64,000 nucleotides of DNA from VRUE01 sp963805455 (lineage in GTDB: Bacteria; Actinomycetota; Thermoleophilia; Solirubrobacterales; 70-9): NCBI GenBank assembly GCA_963805455.1, contig CAWDUJ010000015.1, positions 99,478 through 163,477 of the forward strand. The letters are read 5' to 3'. This document shows, piece after piece, positions 50,567 through 58,942 of this stretch (within the stretch, counting starts at the first letter, position 1; each line of letters begins with the position of its first letter). Under the pieces are notes generated by a model. The model saw only the letters and a program-made list of their open reading frames with translations, had not been told where the DNA came from and did no database searches. A program made the translations under genes and the position numbers.

Positions 50567-51666
50567 GAGACCCGAGGGCCGAACGTCTGGCAAAGATCCT
50601 CGTCGGCTATTCGACGAAGGTGAAGGAGGGTGAGATCGTCGCAATCGACGGCGACTCCGCCGCCGAGCCGCTGCTGCTCGCCGTCTACGAGGAGGTCCTG
50701 AAGGCCGGCGGCAACCCGATCATGAACGTCGCGCTGGGAGGGCAGAGCGCCTCCTACTACAAGCACTCGAGCGACGCCCAGCTTGATTGGGTCTCCCCGG
50801 TCGCCGAGTTGCTGCTCGAGAACGCCGACGTCCGGATCGCGGTCGGCGCCTCGACCAACACCCGCGAGCTATCGGCGATCCCGCCCGAGCGCCAGACCCG
50901 CCGCCAGGCGGCGATGGGCCCGCTGCTCTCGCGGGCGATGGAGCGCAGCGCAAAGGGCGAGTTCCGCTGGGTCTACACGCTGTTCCCGACCAACGCCTAT
51001 GCCGCCGAGGCCGAGATGAGCCTCGTCGACTACGAGGACTTCTACTACGGCGCCTGCCTCGCCGACGACGGCGACCCCCTCACCGCCTGGGAGCGGGCCT
51101 CGGCGGAGACCAAGCGGCTGTCCGAGGTGATCCAGGGGCACGAGGAGGTCCGGGTGATCGCACCGGGGACCGACATCAGGCTCGGGATCGCCGGCCGCAC
51201 CTTCATTCCCTGCGACGGCGAGCACAACATGCCGGACGGCGAGTTCTTCACCGGGCCGATCGAGGACTCGGTGGAGGGGGAGGTGACCTTCCACCTGCCG
51301 GCGACGATCGGGGGTCGCGAGGTGTCCGGCGTCCACCTCAAGTTCGAGTCCGGCAAGGTCGTCGATGCCCACGCCGAGCGCGGCGAGGAGTTCCTGATCC
51401 AACTGCTCGACACCGACGACGGCGCCCGGCGCCTCGGCGAGCTGGGGATCGGGACCAACTACGCGATCGACCGCGGCACCCGGGAGGTCCTGCTCGACGA
51501 GAAGATCGGCGGGACCGTCCACATGGCGGTCGGCAAGAGCTATCCGGAGTCGGGCGGGGTCAACGAGTCGGCGGTCCACACCGATCTCGTCTGCGACCTC
51601 CGGCTCGGCGGCAAACTGATCGTCGACGGCGAGGACTTCCAGGTCGACGGCAAATTCGTGGTCTGA
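50563..51666 (+). CDS. M29 family aminopeptidase
   Basis: 367 residues, TTG start overlapping the pdxT stop, with GAGGAGG just upstream. Family marks: AERLAKILVGYSTKVKEGEIVAIDG, LFPTNAYAAEAEMSL, and the metal-binding set IPCDGEHNMPDGEFFTGP (Glu, Glu), EEFLIQLLDTDDGAR, GTNYAIDRGTREVLLDEKIGGTVHMAVG (His) and HTDLVCDLR. Thermophilic aminopeptidases of this type (AmpS, PepS) are dinuclear cytosolic enzymes. Coupling to pdxST is unusual but tight. Confidence 0.93.
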   Translation: MRDPRAERLAKILVGYSTKVKEGEIVAIDGDSAAEPLLLAVYEEVLKAGGNPIMNVALGGQSASYYKHSSDAQLDWVSPVAELLLENADVRIAVGASTNTRELSAIPPERQTRRQAAMGPLLSRAMERSAKGEFRWVYTLFPTNAYAAEAEMSLVDYEDFYYGACLADDGDPLTAWERASAETKRLSEVIQGHEEVRVIAPGTDIRLGIAGRTFIPCDGEHNMPDGEFFTGPIEDSVEGEVTFHLPATIGGREVSGVHLKFESGKVVDAHAERGEEFLIQLLDTDDGARRLGELGIGTNYAIDRGTREVLLDEKIGGTVHMAVGKSYPESGGVNESAVHTDLVCDLRLGGKLIVDGEDFQVDGKFVV

Positions 51667-51681
51667 GGTTCAGCAGGAGAC

Positions 51682-51730
51682 GCCGAGCCTGCGTTTTCCG
51701 TCGCATAGCGAGGGAAATCGCAGGCTCGGC
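51682..51730. terminator. Long hairpin after the aminopeptidase
   Basis: GCCGAGCCTGCG pairs perfectly with CGCAGGCTCGGC, extended after one mismatch by TTTCC/GGAAA, with a ~13-nt loop. It lies 15 bp after the stop. No T tract follows; it may be a terminator, a 3' stability element or a small RNA. Confidence 0.6.
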
Positions 51731-51835
51731 AAGGTCATCAAACAATTCCGCTTGCGTGCTCTGCTTCCGTGGGGTGCCAGAGAATCAGATATGGACGGCG
51801 GTTCCTCCCGCCACCGCAACGAGCGGGGGCTCGCG

Positions 51836-52282
51836 CTACTGGCTTGGGATCGGGCTTCCCGCGAGGAGGAAGAACCAGCCGACGAAGACGGCGACCGCGA
51901 GGAGGACCGAGCCCATCATCGTCGCCTCGACGACGGTGGTGGTGCCGATCGGGGCGTTGGAGTCGCGCATGCTCTTCATCCAGCTCGGCCGCATCGGCGC
52001 CAGGCGGTTGGTGCCGGTGATCCGGACGTAGACGTCGTTGAGGATGCCGATCAGCCAGGCGTCGGCGAGAGTCGTGAAGAGGATCCCGATCGCGACGACG
52101 GCATAGGGGCCCTCAGCCGGGAACTGGGTCTCGGAGACCTTCGAGCCGATCCAGATCCAGCCGAGCGGTATCGCGGTCCAGAGGCCGAACGCAGCGACGA
52201 GCATCAGCACGAAGACGCCGCTGGCCGCCAATCCCTGGACAGCGCTGACGTGATGGTGCCCGTAAAACGATTCCGAAGACAT
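51836..52282 (-). CDS. Four-helix membrane protein, unknown
   Basis: 148 residues. Segments: VQGLAASGVFVLMLVAAFGLW, PYAVVAIGILFTTLADAWLIG and MMGSVLLAVAVFVGWFFLLAG, plus a likely fourth near IPLGWIWIGS. N-terminus SSESFYGHHHV is His-rich. Divergent from yebC across 22 bp. No family recognised. Confidence 0.7.
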   Translation of the reverse strand: MSSESFYGHHHVSAVQGLAASGVFVLMLVAAFGLWTAIPLGWIWIGSKVSETQFPAEGPYAVVAIGILFTTLADAWLIGILNDVYVRITGTNRLAPMRPSWMKSMRDSNAPIGTTTVVEATMMGSVLLAVAVFVGWFFLLAGSPIPSQ

Positions 52283-52304
52283 CGCGACTCATAGAATAGG
52301 CCCC

Positions 52305-53057
52305 ATGTCGGGGCACTCCAAATGGTCGTCGATCAAACACAAGAAGGCCGCAACAGACGCAAAACGCGGCAAGATGTTCACCAAGCTCGCCCGGGCGATC
52401 ACCGTTGCGGCCCGCGACGGCGGCGGTGAGCCGGAAAACAACCCGGCGCTGGCGACCGCGGTGCAGAAGGCGCGCGACGCCTCGATGCCCAAGGACAACA
52501 TCCAGCGGGCGATCGACCGGGGGACGGGAGAGGGCGCCGACGCGGCCGCGATCGAGAGCGTCGTCTTCGAGGGCTACGGGCCCGGCGGCGCCGCGATCCT
52601 GGTCGAGGCGCTGACCGACAACCGCAACCGGACCAGCGCCGACGTCCGATTCGCCTTCAGCAAGCACAACGGCAGCCTCGGCGAGCCGGGATCGGTCGCC
52701 TGGATCTTCGAGAAACGGGGGGTGATCGCGGTCGACGGCGGCCGCTACACCGAGGACGACCTGATGCCGGCGATCGACGCCGGCGCCGAGGACGTCCGCG
52801 ACGAGGGAGACCTGCTGCGCGTCCTCTCCGAGCCTGCCGACCTCGCGACCGTGCGCGAGGCGCTGGAGTCCGCCGGGGTCGAGATCGAGTCCGCCGAGGT
52901 GACGATGGAGCCGAAAAACACGGTCGAGGTGAAGGGGAACGACGCGAAATCGCTGGTCGGCCTGATCGAGGCGCTCGAAGAGCACGACGACGTCGACAGC
53001 GTCCACGCCAACTTCGATATTCCCGAGAGCGTTCTCGAGCAGCTCGCAGCCGCATAG
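52305..53057 (+). CDS. yebC: YebC/PmpR family DNA-binding regulator
   Basis: 250 residues, normal length. Starts MSGHSKWSSIKHKKAATDAKRGK, then LARAITVAARDGG, DASMPKDNIQRAIDRGTG, the acidic middle domain and the C-terminal LIEALEEHDDVDSVHANFDI. YebC proteins regulate transcription in some bacteria and have been linked to relief of ribosome stalling. Located upstream of ruvC as in very many genomes. Confidence 0.95.
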   Translation: MSGHSKWSSIKHKKAATDAKRGKMFTKLARAITVAARDGGGEPENNPALATAVQKARDASMPKDNIQRAIDRGTGEGADAAAIESVVFEGYGPGGAAILVEALTDNRNRTSADVRFAFSKHNGSLGEPGSVAWIFEKRGVIAVDGGRYTEDDLMPAIDAGAEDVRDEGDLLRVLSEPADLATVREALESAGVEIESAEVTMEPKNTVEVKGNDAKSLVGLIEALEEHDDVDSVHANFDIPESVLEQLAAA

Positions 53058-53103
53058 CCGCCACGGATAAAGGCATCCGAGGCGTTTCCCAGAATCAGAT
53101 CCC

Positions 53104-53619
53104 ATGCAAGTGGTGATCGGGGTCGACCCCGGCGCAGCCAACCTCGGATTCGGATTCGTCCGGGTCGAGGGCAATCGGATGAGCGCGCTCGACGCGGGCG
53201 TGGTCGAGACATCGGCGAACCTGCCGATCGAGCGCCGGCTCGAGCACATCCACGCTGAGCTGGAGAAGCTGATCGCCTGGCACGAGCCCAACGCGCTCGC
53301 GATCGAGGACATCTACTTCGGCAAGAACGTGCGCTCTGCGATGGCCGTCGGGCAGGCGAGCGGGGTCGCGATGCTCGCCGCGGCGCAGCGCGGCATCTCC
53401 TGCACCGCCTACACACCGCAGGCGATCAAGATGGCCGTCTGCGGCGCCGGCTCGGCCGGCAAGCAGCAGGTCCAGCGGATGGTCGGAACCCTGCTCGGCC
53501 TCCCGGAGCCGCCCGCGTCCGACCATGCCGCGGACGCGCTCGCGGTTGCGATCTGCCACGGCGCCGGCGCCGGCCGCCGGGCGGCGGTCGAGGCCGCGAC
53601 GGCGCGGGTCAGCGGATGA
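53104..53619 (+). CDS. ruvC: Holliday junction endonuclease RuvC
   Basis: 171 residues. RNase H fold with acidic residues in place: Asp8 (IGVDPG), the Glu of LAIEDIYFGKN, and the last Asp pair in SDHAADALAVA. It resolves Holliday junctions with RuvAB. Its stop overlaps the ruvA start (ATGA). Confidence 0.95.
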   Translation: MQVVIGVDPGAANLGFGFVRVEGNRMSALDAGVVETSANLPIERRLEHIHAELEKLIAWHEPNALAIEDIYFGKNVRSAMAVGQASGVAMLAAAQRGISCTAYTPQAIKMAVCGAGSAGKQQVQRMVGTLLGLPEPPASDHAADALAVAICHGAGAGRRAAVEAATARVSG

Positions 53620-54206
53620 TCGCCGCGGTTCGCGGCGAGGTGCTCGTCCGCCGTCCCGATCACGTCGTGATCGAGGCCGGAGGCGTCGGCTACCTGCTGA
53701 CGGTCTCCTCCGAGACCCTGAAATCGGTTCCCGCCACCGGTCGTGAAGCCTTCCTCCACACCCAGCTGATCCCGCGCGACGACGCGCTCGCCCTCTACGG
53801 ATTCGCCTCCGAGGAGGAGCGCGAGCTGTTCGGAGAGCTGGTCTCGGTCAGCGGCGTCGGGCCGAAGGTCGCGATCGCGACCCTCTCCGGCGGCCCGGCC
53901 CGCGAGCTCCTGCGGGCGATCGCCGCCGGGGACGCGAAACGCTTCCAGGCCGTGCCGGGGATCGGGAAAAGGACCTCCGAGCGGATCATCGTCGAGCTGC
54001 GAGAGAAGGTCGCCGGCGCCCTCGAGGAGGAGATAGCCGTGGGCGGCGAGCCTGCCGACGACCGCTCCCTCGCCCGCGACGGGCTCGTCAACCTCGGCTA
54101 CGCGCCGCTCGAAGCCGAGCAGCTCCTTGACGGGATCGAGGGCGAAGACGCCGAGGTCCTGATCGCGACCGCGCTCCGCAAGGCGGGGACAGGACGATCG
54201 GCATGA
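53616..54206 (+). CDS. ruvA: Holliday junction protein RuvA
   Basis: 196 residues. Starts MIAAVRGEVLVRRPDHVVIEAGGVGYLL, with the HhH motifs LVSVSGVGPKVAIATLSG and FQAVPGIGKRTSERIIVEL, and a C-terminal RuvB-binding UBA-like domain (VNLGYAPLEAEQLLDG). Coupled to both neighbours by four-base overlaps. Confidence 0.95.
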   Translation: MIAAVRGEVLVRRPDHVVIEAGGVGYLLTVSSETLKSVPATGREAFLHTQLIPRDDALALYGFASEEERELFGELVSVSGVGPKVAIATLSGGPARELLRAIAAGDAKRFQAVPGIGKRTSERIIVELREKVAGALEEEIAVGGEPADDRSLARDGLVNLGYAPLEAEQLLDGIEGEDAEVLIATALRKAGTGRSA

Positions 54207-55231
54207 GCGAGGAGCCGGAGATCCGGATTCACGACGCCCGCGCCGACGTCCCCGACGAGGAGCTCGACCGCTCGCTGCGGCCGCCGACGCTCTCGGACTT
54301 CGTCAATCAGGCGCAGGTCACCGATCAGCTGGCGATCTTCATCGAGGCCGCGAGCGGCCGCAACGAGTCACTCGACCACGTCCTCCTCGCCGGGCCGCCC
54401 GGCCTCGGCAAGACCTCGCTCGCCCACATCGTCGCCTCCGAGATGGGGGTGCCGCTGGTCCAGACCGCGGGTCCGGCGCTCGAGCGCAAGGCCGACGTCG
54501 CCTCGTTCCTGACCGCGCTCGAGCCGGGGAGCGTCTTCTTCATCGACGAGATCCACCGGCTCGGCCGCGCGATCGAGGAGACCCTCTACCCGGCGATGGA
54601 GGACCACGAGCTGCCGGTCGTGCTCGGCCAGGGCGCCGGCGCCCGCACCGTGACCCTGCCGCTGCCGCCGTTCACCCTGATCGGCGCGACGACCCGCTCG
54701 GGGCTGCTGACGACCCCGCTGCGCGACCGCTTCGGCGTCTGCCACCGACTCGAGCATTACGACCCCGACCATCTCGCCGAGATCATCCTCCGCTCGGCGG
54801 GGATCCTCGAGGTCGAGATCGATCTCGAGGGGGCGACGACGATCGCGGGTCGTTCGCGCGGCACACCGCGGGTCGCAAACCGCCTGCTGAAGCGCGTTCG
54901 GGACTTCGCCCAGGTCAAGGGCGAGGGCGCGATCGACGCCGACGTCGCGATCGCCGCGCTCGAGATGCTCGAGGTCGACGCCGGCGGCCTCGACCGTTCC
55001 GACCGCAGCCTGCTGACAACGGTCGCGGAGAAGTTCGCCGGCGGCCCGGTCGGCCTCTCGACCCTGGCGGTGGCGATCGGCGAGGAGCAGGACACGATCG
55101 AGGACGTCCTCGAGCCCTATCTCCTCCAGCAGGGTCTGCTCAAGCGCACCCCGCGGGGGCGGGTGCTGACCGAGCGCGCCTACGAGCATCTCGGACTGCC
55201 AACCCCCGAAGGAGCGAAAAGCCTGTTCTGA
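54203..55231 (+). CDS. ruvB: Holliday junction helicase RuvB
   Basis: 342 residues. AAA+ motor of branch migration: Walker A GPPGLGKT (64-71), Walker B FIDEIH (DEIH 115-118), sensor 1 IGATTRSGLL, arginine finger region PLRDRFG, and a C-terminal winged helix (GLLKRTPRGRVLTERAYEHLG). Complete. Confidence 0.96.
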   Translation: MSEEPEIRIHDARADVPDEELDRSLRPPTLSDFVNQAQVTDQLAIFIEAASGRNESLDHVLLAGPPGLGKTSLAHIVASEMGVPLVQTAGPALERKADVASFLTALEPGSVFFIDEIHRLGRAIEETLYPAMEDHELPVVLGQGAGARTVTLPLPPFTLIGATTRSGLLTTPLRDRFGVCHRLEHYDPDHLAEIILRSAGILEVEIDLEGATTIAGRSRGTPRVANRLLKRVRDFAQVKGEGAIDADVAIAALEMLEVDAGGLDRSDRSLLTTVAEKFAGGPVGLSTLAVAIGEEQDTIEDVLEPYLLQQGLLKRTPRGRVLTERAYEHLGLPTPEGAKSLF

Positions 55232-55246
55232 GTAGCCTGTGGGGGG

Positions 55247-55735
55247 ATGCCTTTCTTCATCTGCCCCAACTGCGGGAACAGGGAGCTGAGCGCGGACAGG
55301 ACCGCCGGTTTCAGCACCCGTCCCAAGGGCTGCTCCAAATGCGGCTTCGGATTCGTGTTCGAGCTGCTCGACGACTACTACCCGGCGCCAAACGCCGCCT
55401 TCTTCGTCTGCGACCGCGAGGCGCGGGTGATCGACGCGGGCCGGGGCAGCTTCGAGTTGACCGGCCTCACCGACGAAGACGTGATCGGGCGCCCGGTCAA
55501 AGAAGTTCTCGGCCTGCAGTGGCTGCAGCAGGGCGACGGCGGCAAGACCGCCGACCTCGACGGCGACGGCGTCGCCGATCCGATCGAGACCTCGCTCGAG
55601 TGGGGGGTGCGCTCGCTCGGCAAGAAAGTGGCCGTCAAGGCCGAGGGCGACATCCCAGCCGAAGCGGTCGCCGATGTCTTCCCTGCCTACGACGACGACG
55701 GCGGGCTGCTGCTCGTCCTCACTCCTGACAGCTGA
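55247..55735 (+). CDS. Zinc-ribbon plus PAS-like domain protein
   Basis: 162 residues. N-terminal four-Cys ribbon: Cys6, Cys9 (CPNCG) and Cys29, Cys32 (CSKCG). A PAS-like fold follows: APNAAFFVCDREARVIDAGRGSFELTGLTDEDVIGRPVKEVLGL, then a C-terminal strand GGLLLVLTP. No output domain. It sits between ruvB and secD, the place where yajC often lies; no YajC-like anchor is present here. Role unknown; a sensor or adaptor is possible. Confidence 0.7.
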   Translation: MPFFICPNCGNRELSADRTAGFSTRPKGCSKCGFGFVFELLDDYYPAPNAAFFVCDREARVIDAGRGSFELTGLTDEDVIGRPVKEVLGLQWLQQGDGGKTADLDGDGVADPIETSLEWGVRSLGKKVAVKAEGDIPAEAVADVFPAYDDDGGLLLVLTPDS

Positions 55736-55738
55736 GCC

Positions 55739-55902
55739 AGTGGTCCATCCGGCAAATCCCGACACCCATTGGGCGGCTGCAAACCGTCGCCCGCCTTTGT
55801 CCTCCGTCGTCCGAATAGCGCCCGCTATTCGGCCTCCCTGCGTCCGCGGCGTGCTTGGTTTTCGCTCGCCCTCTCGGCACCGGACTTACCGGATGGACCA
55901 CT
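55739..55902 (+). ncRNA. Candidate structured leader (or MITE-like element) before secD
   Basis: A perfect 14-bp inverted repeat, AGTGGTCCATCCGG at 55739 and its complement at 55889-55902, encloses 136 bp that include a perfect 9-bp hairpin (CCGAATAGC-GCCC-GCTATTCGG, 55811-55832). The closing stem ends two bases before the secD ATG, and no Shine-Dalgarno is visible there. It begins three bases after the PAS-gene stop. Confidence 0.5.
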
Positions 55903-55904
55903 AG

Positions 55905-56705
55905 ATGCAACGGCGCCGCAGCAACATCTTCATCCTCCTCTTCGTGGTGCTGTTGGTCGCCGTCTCGGCGCTGGTGATCGCGGAGAAGGAAACGAAGCTC
56001 GGCCTCGACCTCAAGGGCGGCACCGAACTGATCTACCAGGGGACGCCGACCGGCCAGGTCACCGAAGTCAAGGGCAGCGACATCGACCGCTCGATCGAAA
56101 TCATCCGCCAGCGGATCGACCAGCTCGGCGTCTCCGAGCCAGAGGTCTCGCGGATCGGAACCGACGGGATCTCGGTCAGCCTTCCCGACGTCACCAACGC
56201 CCAGCGCGCCGAGGAACAGGTCGGCAGCACGGCACAGCTCTACTTCTACGACTGGGAACCGAACCTGCTCGGGCGCGAGAAGGCGATCGGCGGGAATCCG
56301 GGCCAGGAACCCCCCGACTCGGTGATCAACGAAGCGAACAAGGAATGGGAAGAAGCCGGCCGCAAGATCACCGCCCAGGAAAACAAGCAGCTGATCTTCG
56401 CCGGTGCCTTCCCGAGCGCCTACGGGGCGGTGAAACTGGCCGAAGAACAGGAACCGAAACCGGACTGTGAAAAATGCTCCAGCAACCGGACCCGGTACTA
56501 CCTGTTCTCGCCCGACGAAAAGCACAAGCTGATCGCCGGCCCGGAGTTCACAAAGGCCGATCTGCTCATCACCGCGACCGGGAAAAAGCGGGTCGAGGAC
56601 AAAGAAGTGCGAAAACCTCAAGTCCGGTGGGGAACAGGTGAAGGGATGCCCGATCCTGGGGACGGTCCCGCCGGGGACGGTCGTCGTCTCCGAACTCCCC
56701 TCTGA
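55905..56705 (+). CDS. secD: SecD N-terminal part (frameshifted from the rest of SecDF)
   Basis: 266 residues in this frame. First membrane segment NIFILLFVVLLVAVSALVIA, then the SecD signature LGLDLKGGTELIYQ and the periplasmic P1 domain (RSIEIIRQRIDQLGVSEPEVSRIGTDGISVSLPDV). After ITATGKKRVEDKE, near 56600-56610, the frame becomes nonsense and stops at 56705. The true continuation (KCENLKSGGEQVKGCPILG) is in the frame of the next entry. SecD with SecF uses the proton gradient to pull exported proteins through SecYEG. Confidence 0.88.
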   Translation: MQRRRSNIFILLFVVLLVAVSALVIAEKETKLGLDLKGGTELIYQGTPTGQVTEVKGSDIDRSIEIIRQRIDQLGVSEPEVSRIGTDGISVSLPDVTNAQRAEEQVGSTAQLYFYDWEPNLLGREKAIGGNPGQEPPDSVINEANKEWEEAGRKITAQENKQLIFAGAFPSAYGAVKLAEEQEPKPDCEKCSSNRTRYYLFSPDEKHKLIAGPEFTKADLLITATGKKRVEDKEVRKPQVRWGTGEGMPDPGDGPAGDGRRLRTPL

Positions 56706-58881
56706 CACCGAAGGCAAAGTGATCGAAGACGCCGAACCGGGGTGGTTCGCGCTGAACGACGAACCGGCACTGTCGGGCAAGGAAATCACCAACCCGAAGC
56801 AGGAACGCGACGAAGCCGGGCAGCCGAACGTCAACTTCCAGTTCACCAGCAGCGGCCAGGACGCGTTCCAGGAAGTCACCCGCCGGATCGCGCTGCGGGG
56901 CCAGGCGCGGGCGATCGGGCCGGTCTCCAACGAAACCGCGGAACAGCTCTCGGGGCGGTTCGCGGTGGTCCTCGACAACGAAGTCAAGACCCGGCCGCTG
57001 ATCAACTTCCTCGAGAACCCGGACGGGATCGACGGCCGCAACGGCGCCCAGATCTCGGGCGGCTTCCAGAGCATCCAGGAAGCCCAGGACCTCGCGACCT
57101 TCCTCCAGATCGGCGCCCTCCCGATCAACCTGAAGCTGATCAGCCAGTCCCAGGTCTCGGCGACGCTCGGCGAACAGGCGCTCAACCAGGGCCTGAAGGC
57201 GGGCCTGATCGGCCTCCTGCTGGTGGTCGCCTTCCTGATCCTCTACTACCGCTTCCTCGGCATCGTCGCGACGATTGGCCTCGCCGTCTACGCGGCCTTC
57301 TTCTTCGCGCTGATCAAACTGATCCCGATCACGCTGACCCTGCCGGGGATCGCGGGCCTGATCCTGACGATCGGCGTGGCGGCAGACGCCAACATCGTCA
57401 TCTTCGAGCGGATCAAAGAGGAGGTGCGCGCCGGGCGCAGCGTCAGCGCCGCGATCGGGGTCGGTTACCGAAAAGGGATCGCGACGATCATCGACGCAAA
57501 CGTGATCACCCTGCTGACCGCGTTCATCCTCTTCGTCCTCGCCACCGCCGGGGTCAAAGGGTTCGCCTTCACCCTCGGCGTCGGCACGATTGTCTCGCTG
57601 TTCACCGCGGTGGTCTTCACCCAGGCATTCCTCGGGGTGTTCGGACGTGGCCGACTGCTCTCCTCCGACCGCCTGATCGGCGCCGGTGAGCAGCGGGTCA
57701 GGTGGCACTTCAACTTCATCGGCGCCAGCAAATGGTTCTTCTCGATCTCGGGGACGATCCTCGTCGTCGGTGCGCTCTCGCTGGCGATCAACCAACTCAA
57801 CCTCGGGATCGACTTCGAATCCGGCACAAGGATCAACTTCGCCCCGCAGCAGTCGACCACCGTCGAAGACGTCCGCGAAGTTCTCGACGAAAACGGACTC
57901 AGCGACGCCGAGGTCCAGGAAACCGAAGACGAACAGTTCGGCGCCGGGTTCCAGGTCCAGGCCAGCGAGCTGCTGCCGGCGGGGGTCGGCGCGGTGCGAA
58001 ACGACATCAACAAAGCCTTCGGGATCAAACCGGGCAGCTTCGAAAGCACCAGCGTCGGGCCGACCTTCGGCAAGCAGGTGGCCCGCAGCGCCCTGCTCGC
58101 GATCATCTTCTCCCTGCTCCTAATCACCGGCTACGTCGCGTTCAGATTCGACCCCAAGTTCGCGGTGCCGGTTCTGATCGCGGTGTTCCACGACATCCTG
58201 ATCACGGCGGGGGTCTATTCCCTGACCGGCCGGGAGGTGACGAGCGGTACGGTCGCCGCCTTCCTCACCATCCTTGGTTACTCGCTGTATGACACCGTGA
58301 TCGTCTTCGACCGGATCCGCGAGAACGTGCCGCGGATGCCGCGCGCGGCCTTCTCGCAGATCGTCAACCGCTCGATGAGCGAGGTGCTGACCCGGTCGCT
58401 GATCACCGGCCTCTCCTCCGTCTTCCTGGTCGGGGTCCTGCTCGTGTTCGGCGGCGCCACCCTGCAGGACTTCGCCTTCGCGATGATGGTCGGGATCTTC
58501 TCCGGTACCTATTCCTCGATCTTCATCGCCTCGCCGGTGCTGACTGCCTGGAAAGAACGCGAGCCGAGCTACGCGCGGAGGCGCGAGCGCCTGGTCGGCC
58601 CGGACGGCAAGGTGCCGGCGTTCGCCGACGAGGTCGAGTTGGCGAAACTGTCGACCGACGACAAACTCGAAGGGGAAGCCGGCTTCGACCAGGCTGCGAC
58701 CGAGGCCGAGCCTCGCGAGGCCGCGGTCGCGACCGCCGAGGCAAGCGGCCCCGACGGCGGCGGCCCGTCGACCAACGGCGAAACCCCGGCGGTCGACCCC
58801 GCCGCTGCCGAGCGGGCAGAACGTAACGAGCGCAGGCGCGAACGCCGCCGCCAGCGCCGCAAACACGGGAGGAATCGATGA
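56638..58881 (+). CDS. secDF: SecDF: remainder of SecD fused to SecF
   Basis: 747 residues in this frame; the nominal GTG start is only where the open frame becomes callable. It holds the end of SecD P1 (FTSSGQDAFQEVTRRIA, FAVVLDNEVKTRPLINF, ISGGFQ), six SecD membrane segments with GVAADANIVIFERIKEE (the proton-path Asp), then SecF from about 360 (WFFSISGTILVVGALSL, LGIDFESGTRINF, GYSLYDTVIVFDRIREN). A C-terminal acidic, then Arg-rich tail of about 100 residues is unusual and likely disordered. A single SecDF polypeptide of about 990 residues is expected if the frameshift near 56605 is an error. Confidence 0.9.
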   Translation: MKGCPILGTVPPGTVVVSELPSDTEGKVIEDAEPGWFALNDEPALSGKEITNPKQERDEAGQPNVNFQFTSSGQDAFQEVTRRIALRGQARAIGPVSNETAEQLSGRFAVVLDNEVKTRPLINFLENPDGIDGRNGAQISGGFQSIQEAQDLATFLQIGALPINLKLISQSQVSATLGEQALNQGLKAGLIGLLLVVAFLILYYRFLGIVATIGLAVYAAFFFALIKLIPITLTLPGIAGLILTIGVAADANIVIFERIKEEVRAGRSVSAAIGVGYRKGIATIIDANVITLLTAFILFVLATAGVKGFAFTLGVGTIVSLFTAVVFTQAFLGVFGRGRLLSSDRLIGAGEQRVRWHFNFIGASKWFFSISGTILVVGALSLAINQLNLGIDFESGTRINFAPQQSTTVEDVREVLDENGLSDAEVQETEDEQFGAGFQVQASELLPAGVGAVRNDINKAFGIKPGSFESTSVGPTFGKQVARSALLAIIFSLLLITGYVAFRFDPKFAVPVLIAVFHDILITAGVYSLTGREVTSGTVAAFLTILGYSLYDTVIVFDRIRENVPRMPRAAFSQIVNRSMSEVLTRSLITGLSSVFLVGVLLVFGGATLQDFAFAMMVGIFSGTYSSIFIASPVLTAWKEREPSYARRRERLVGPDGKVPAFADEVELAKLSTDDKLEGEAGFDQAATEAEPREAAVATAEASGPDGGGPSTNGETPAVDPAAAERAERNERRRERRRQRRKHGRNR

Positions 58882-58940
58882 GCGGAGCGAGCCAAATGAG
58901 CCATATCTGTCTCTTCGCGCCGCGAGCGAAGCGCGAGGTT
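58879..58940 (+). repeat. Intergenic repeat element, copy 5
   Basis: Starts with the secDF stop: TGAGCGGAGCGAGCCAAATG, then AGCCATATCTGTCTCTTCGC and GCCGCGAGCGAAGCGCGAGG. The GAGG lies 4 nt before the GTG (58943) and 10 nt before the ATG (58949) of the next gene. Confidence 0.75.
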
Positions 58941-58942
58941 AT

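Noticed and set aside
51740..51790. Possible inverted sixth copy of the intergenic repeat
   Set aside because: Only the core (ATCAGATATGG-like) matches; the flanking GAGCAAGC and GCGAGCGAAGC units are missing.
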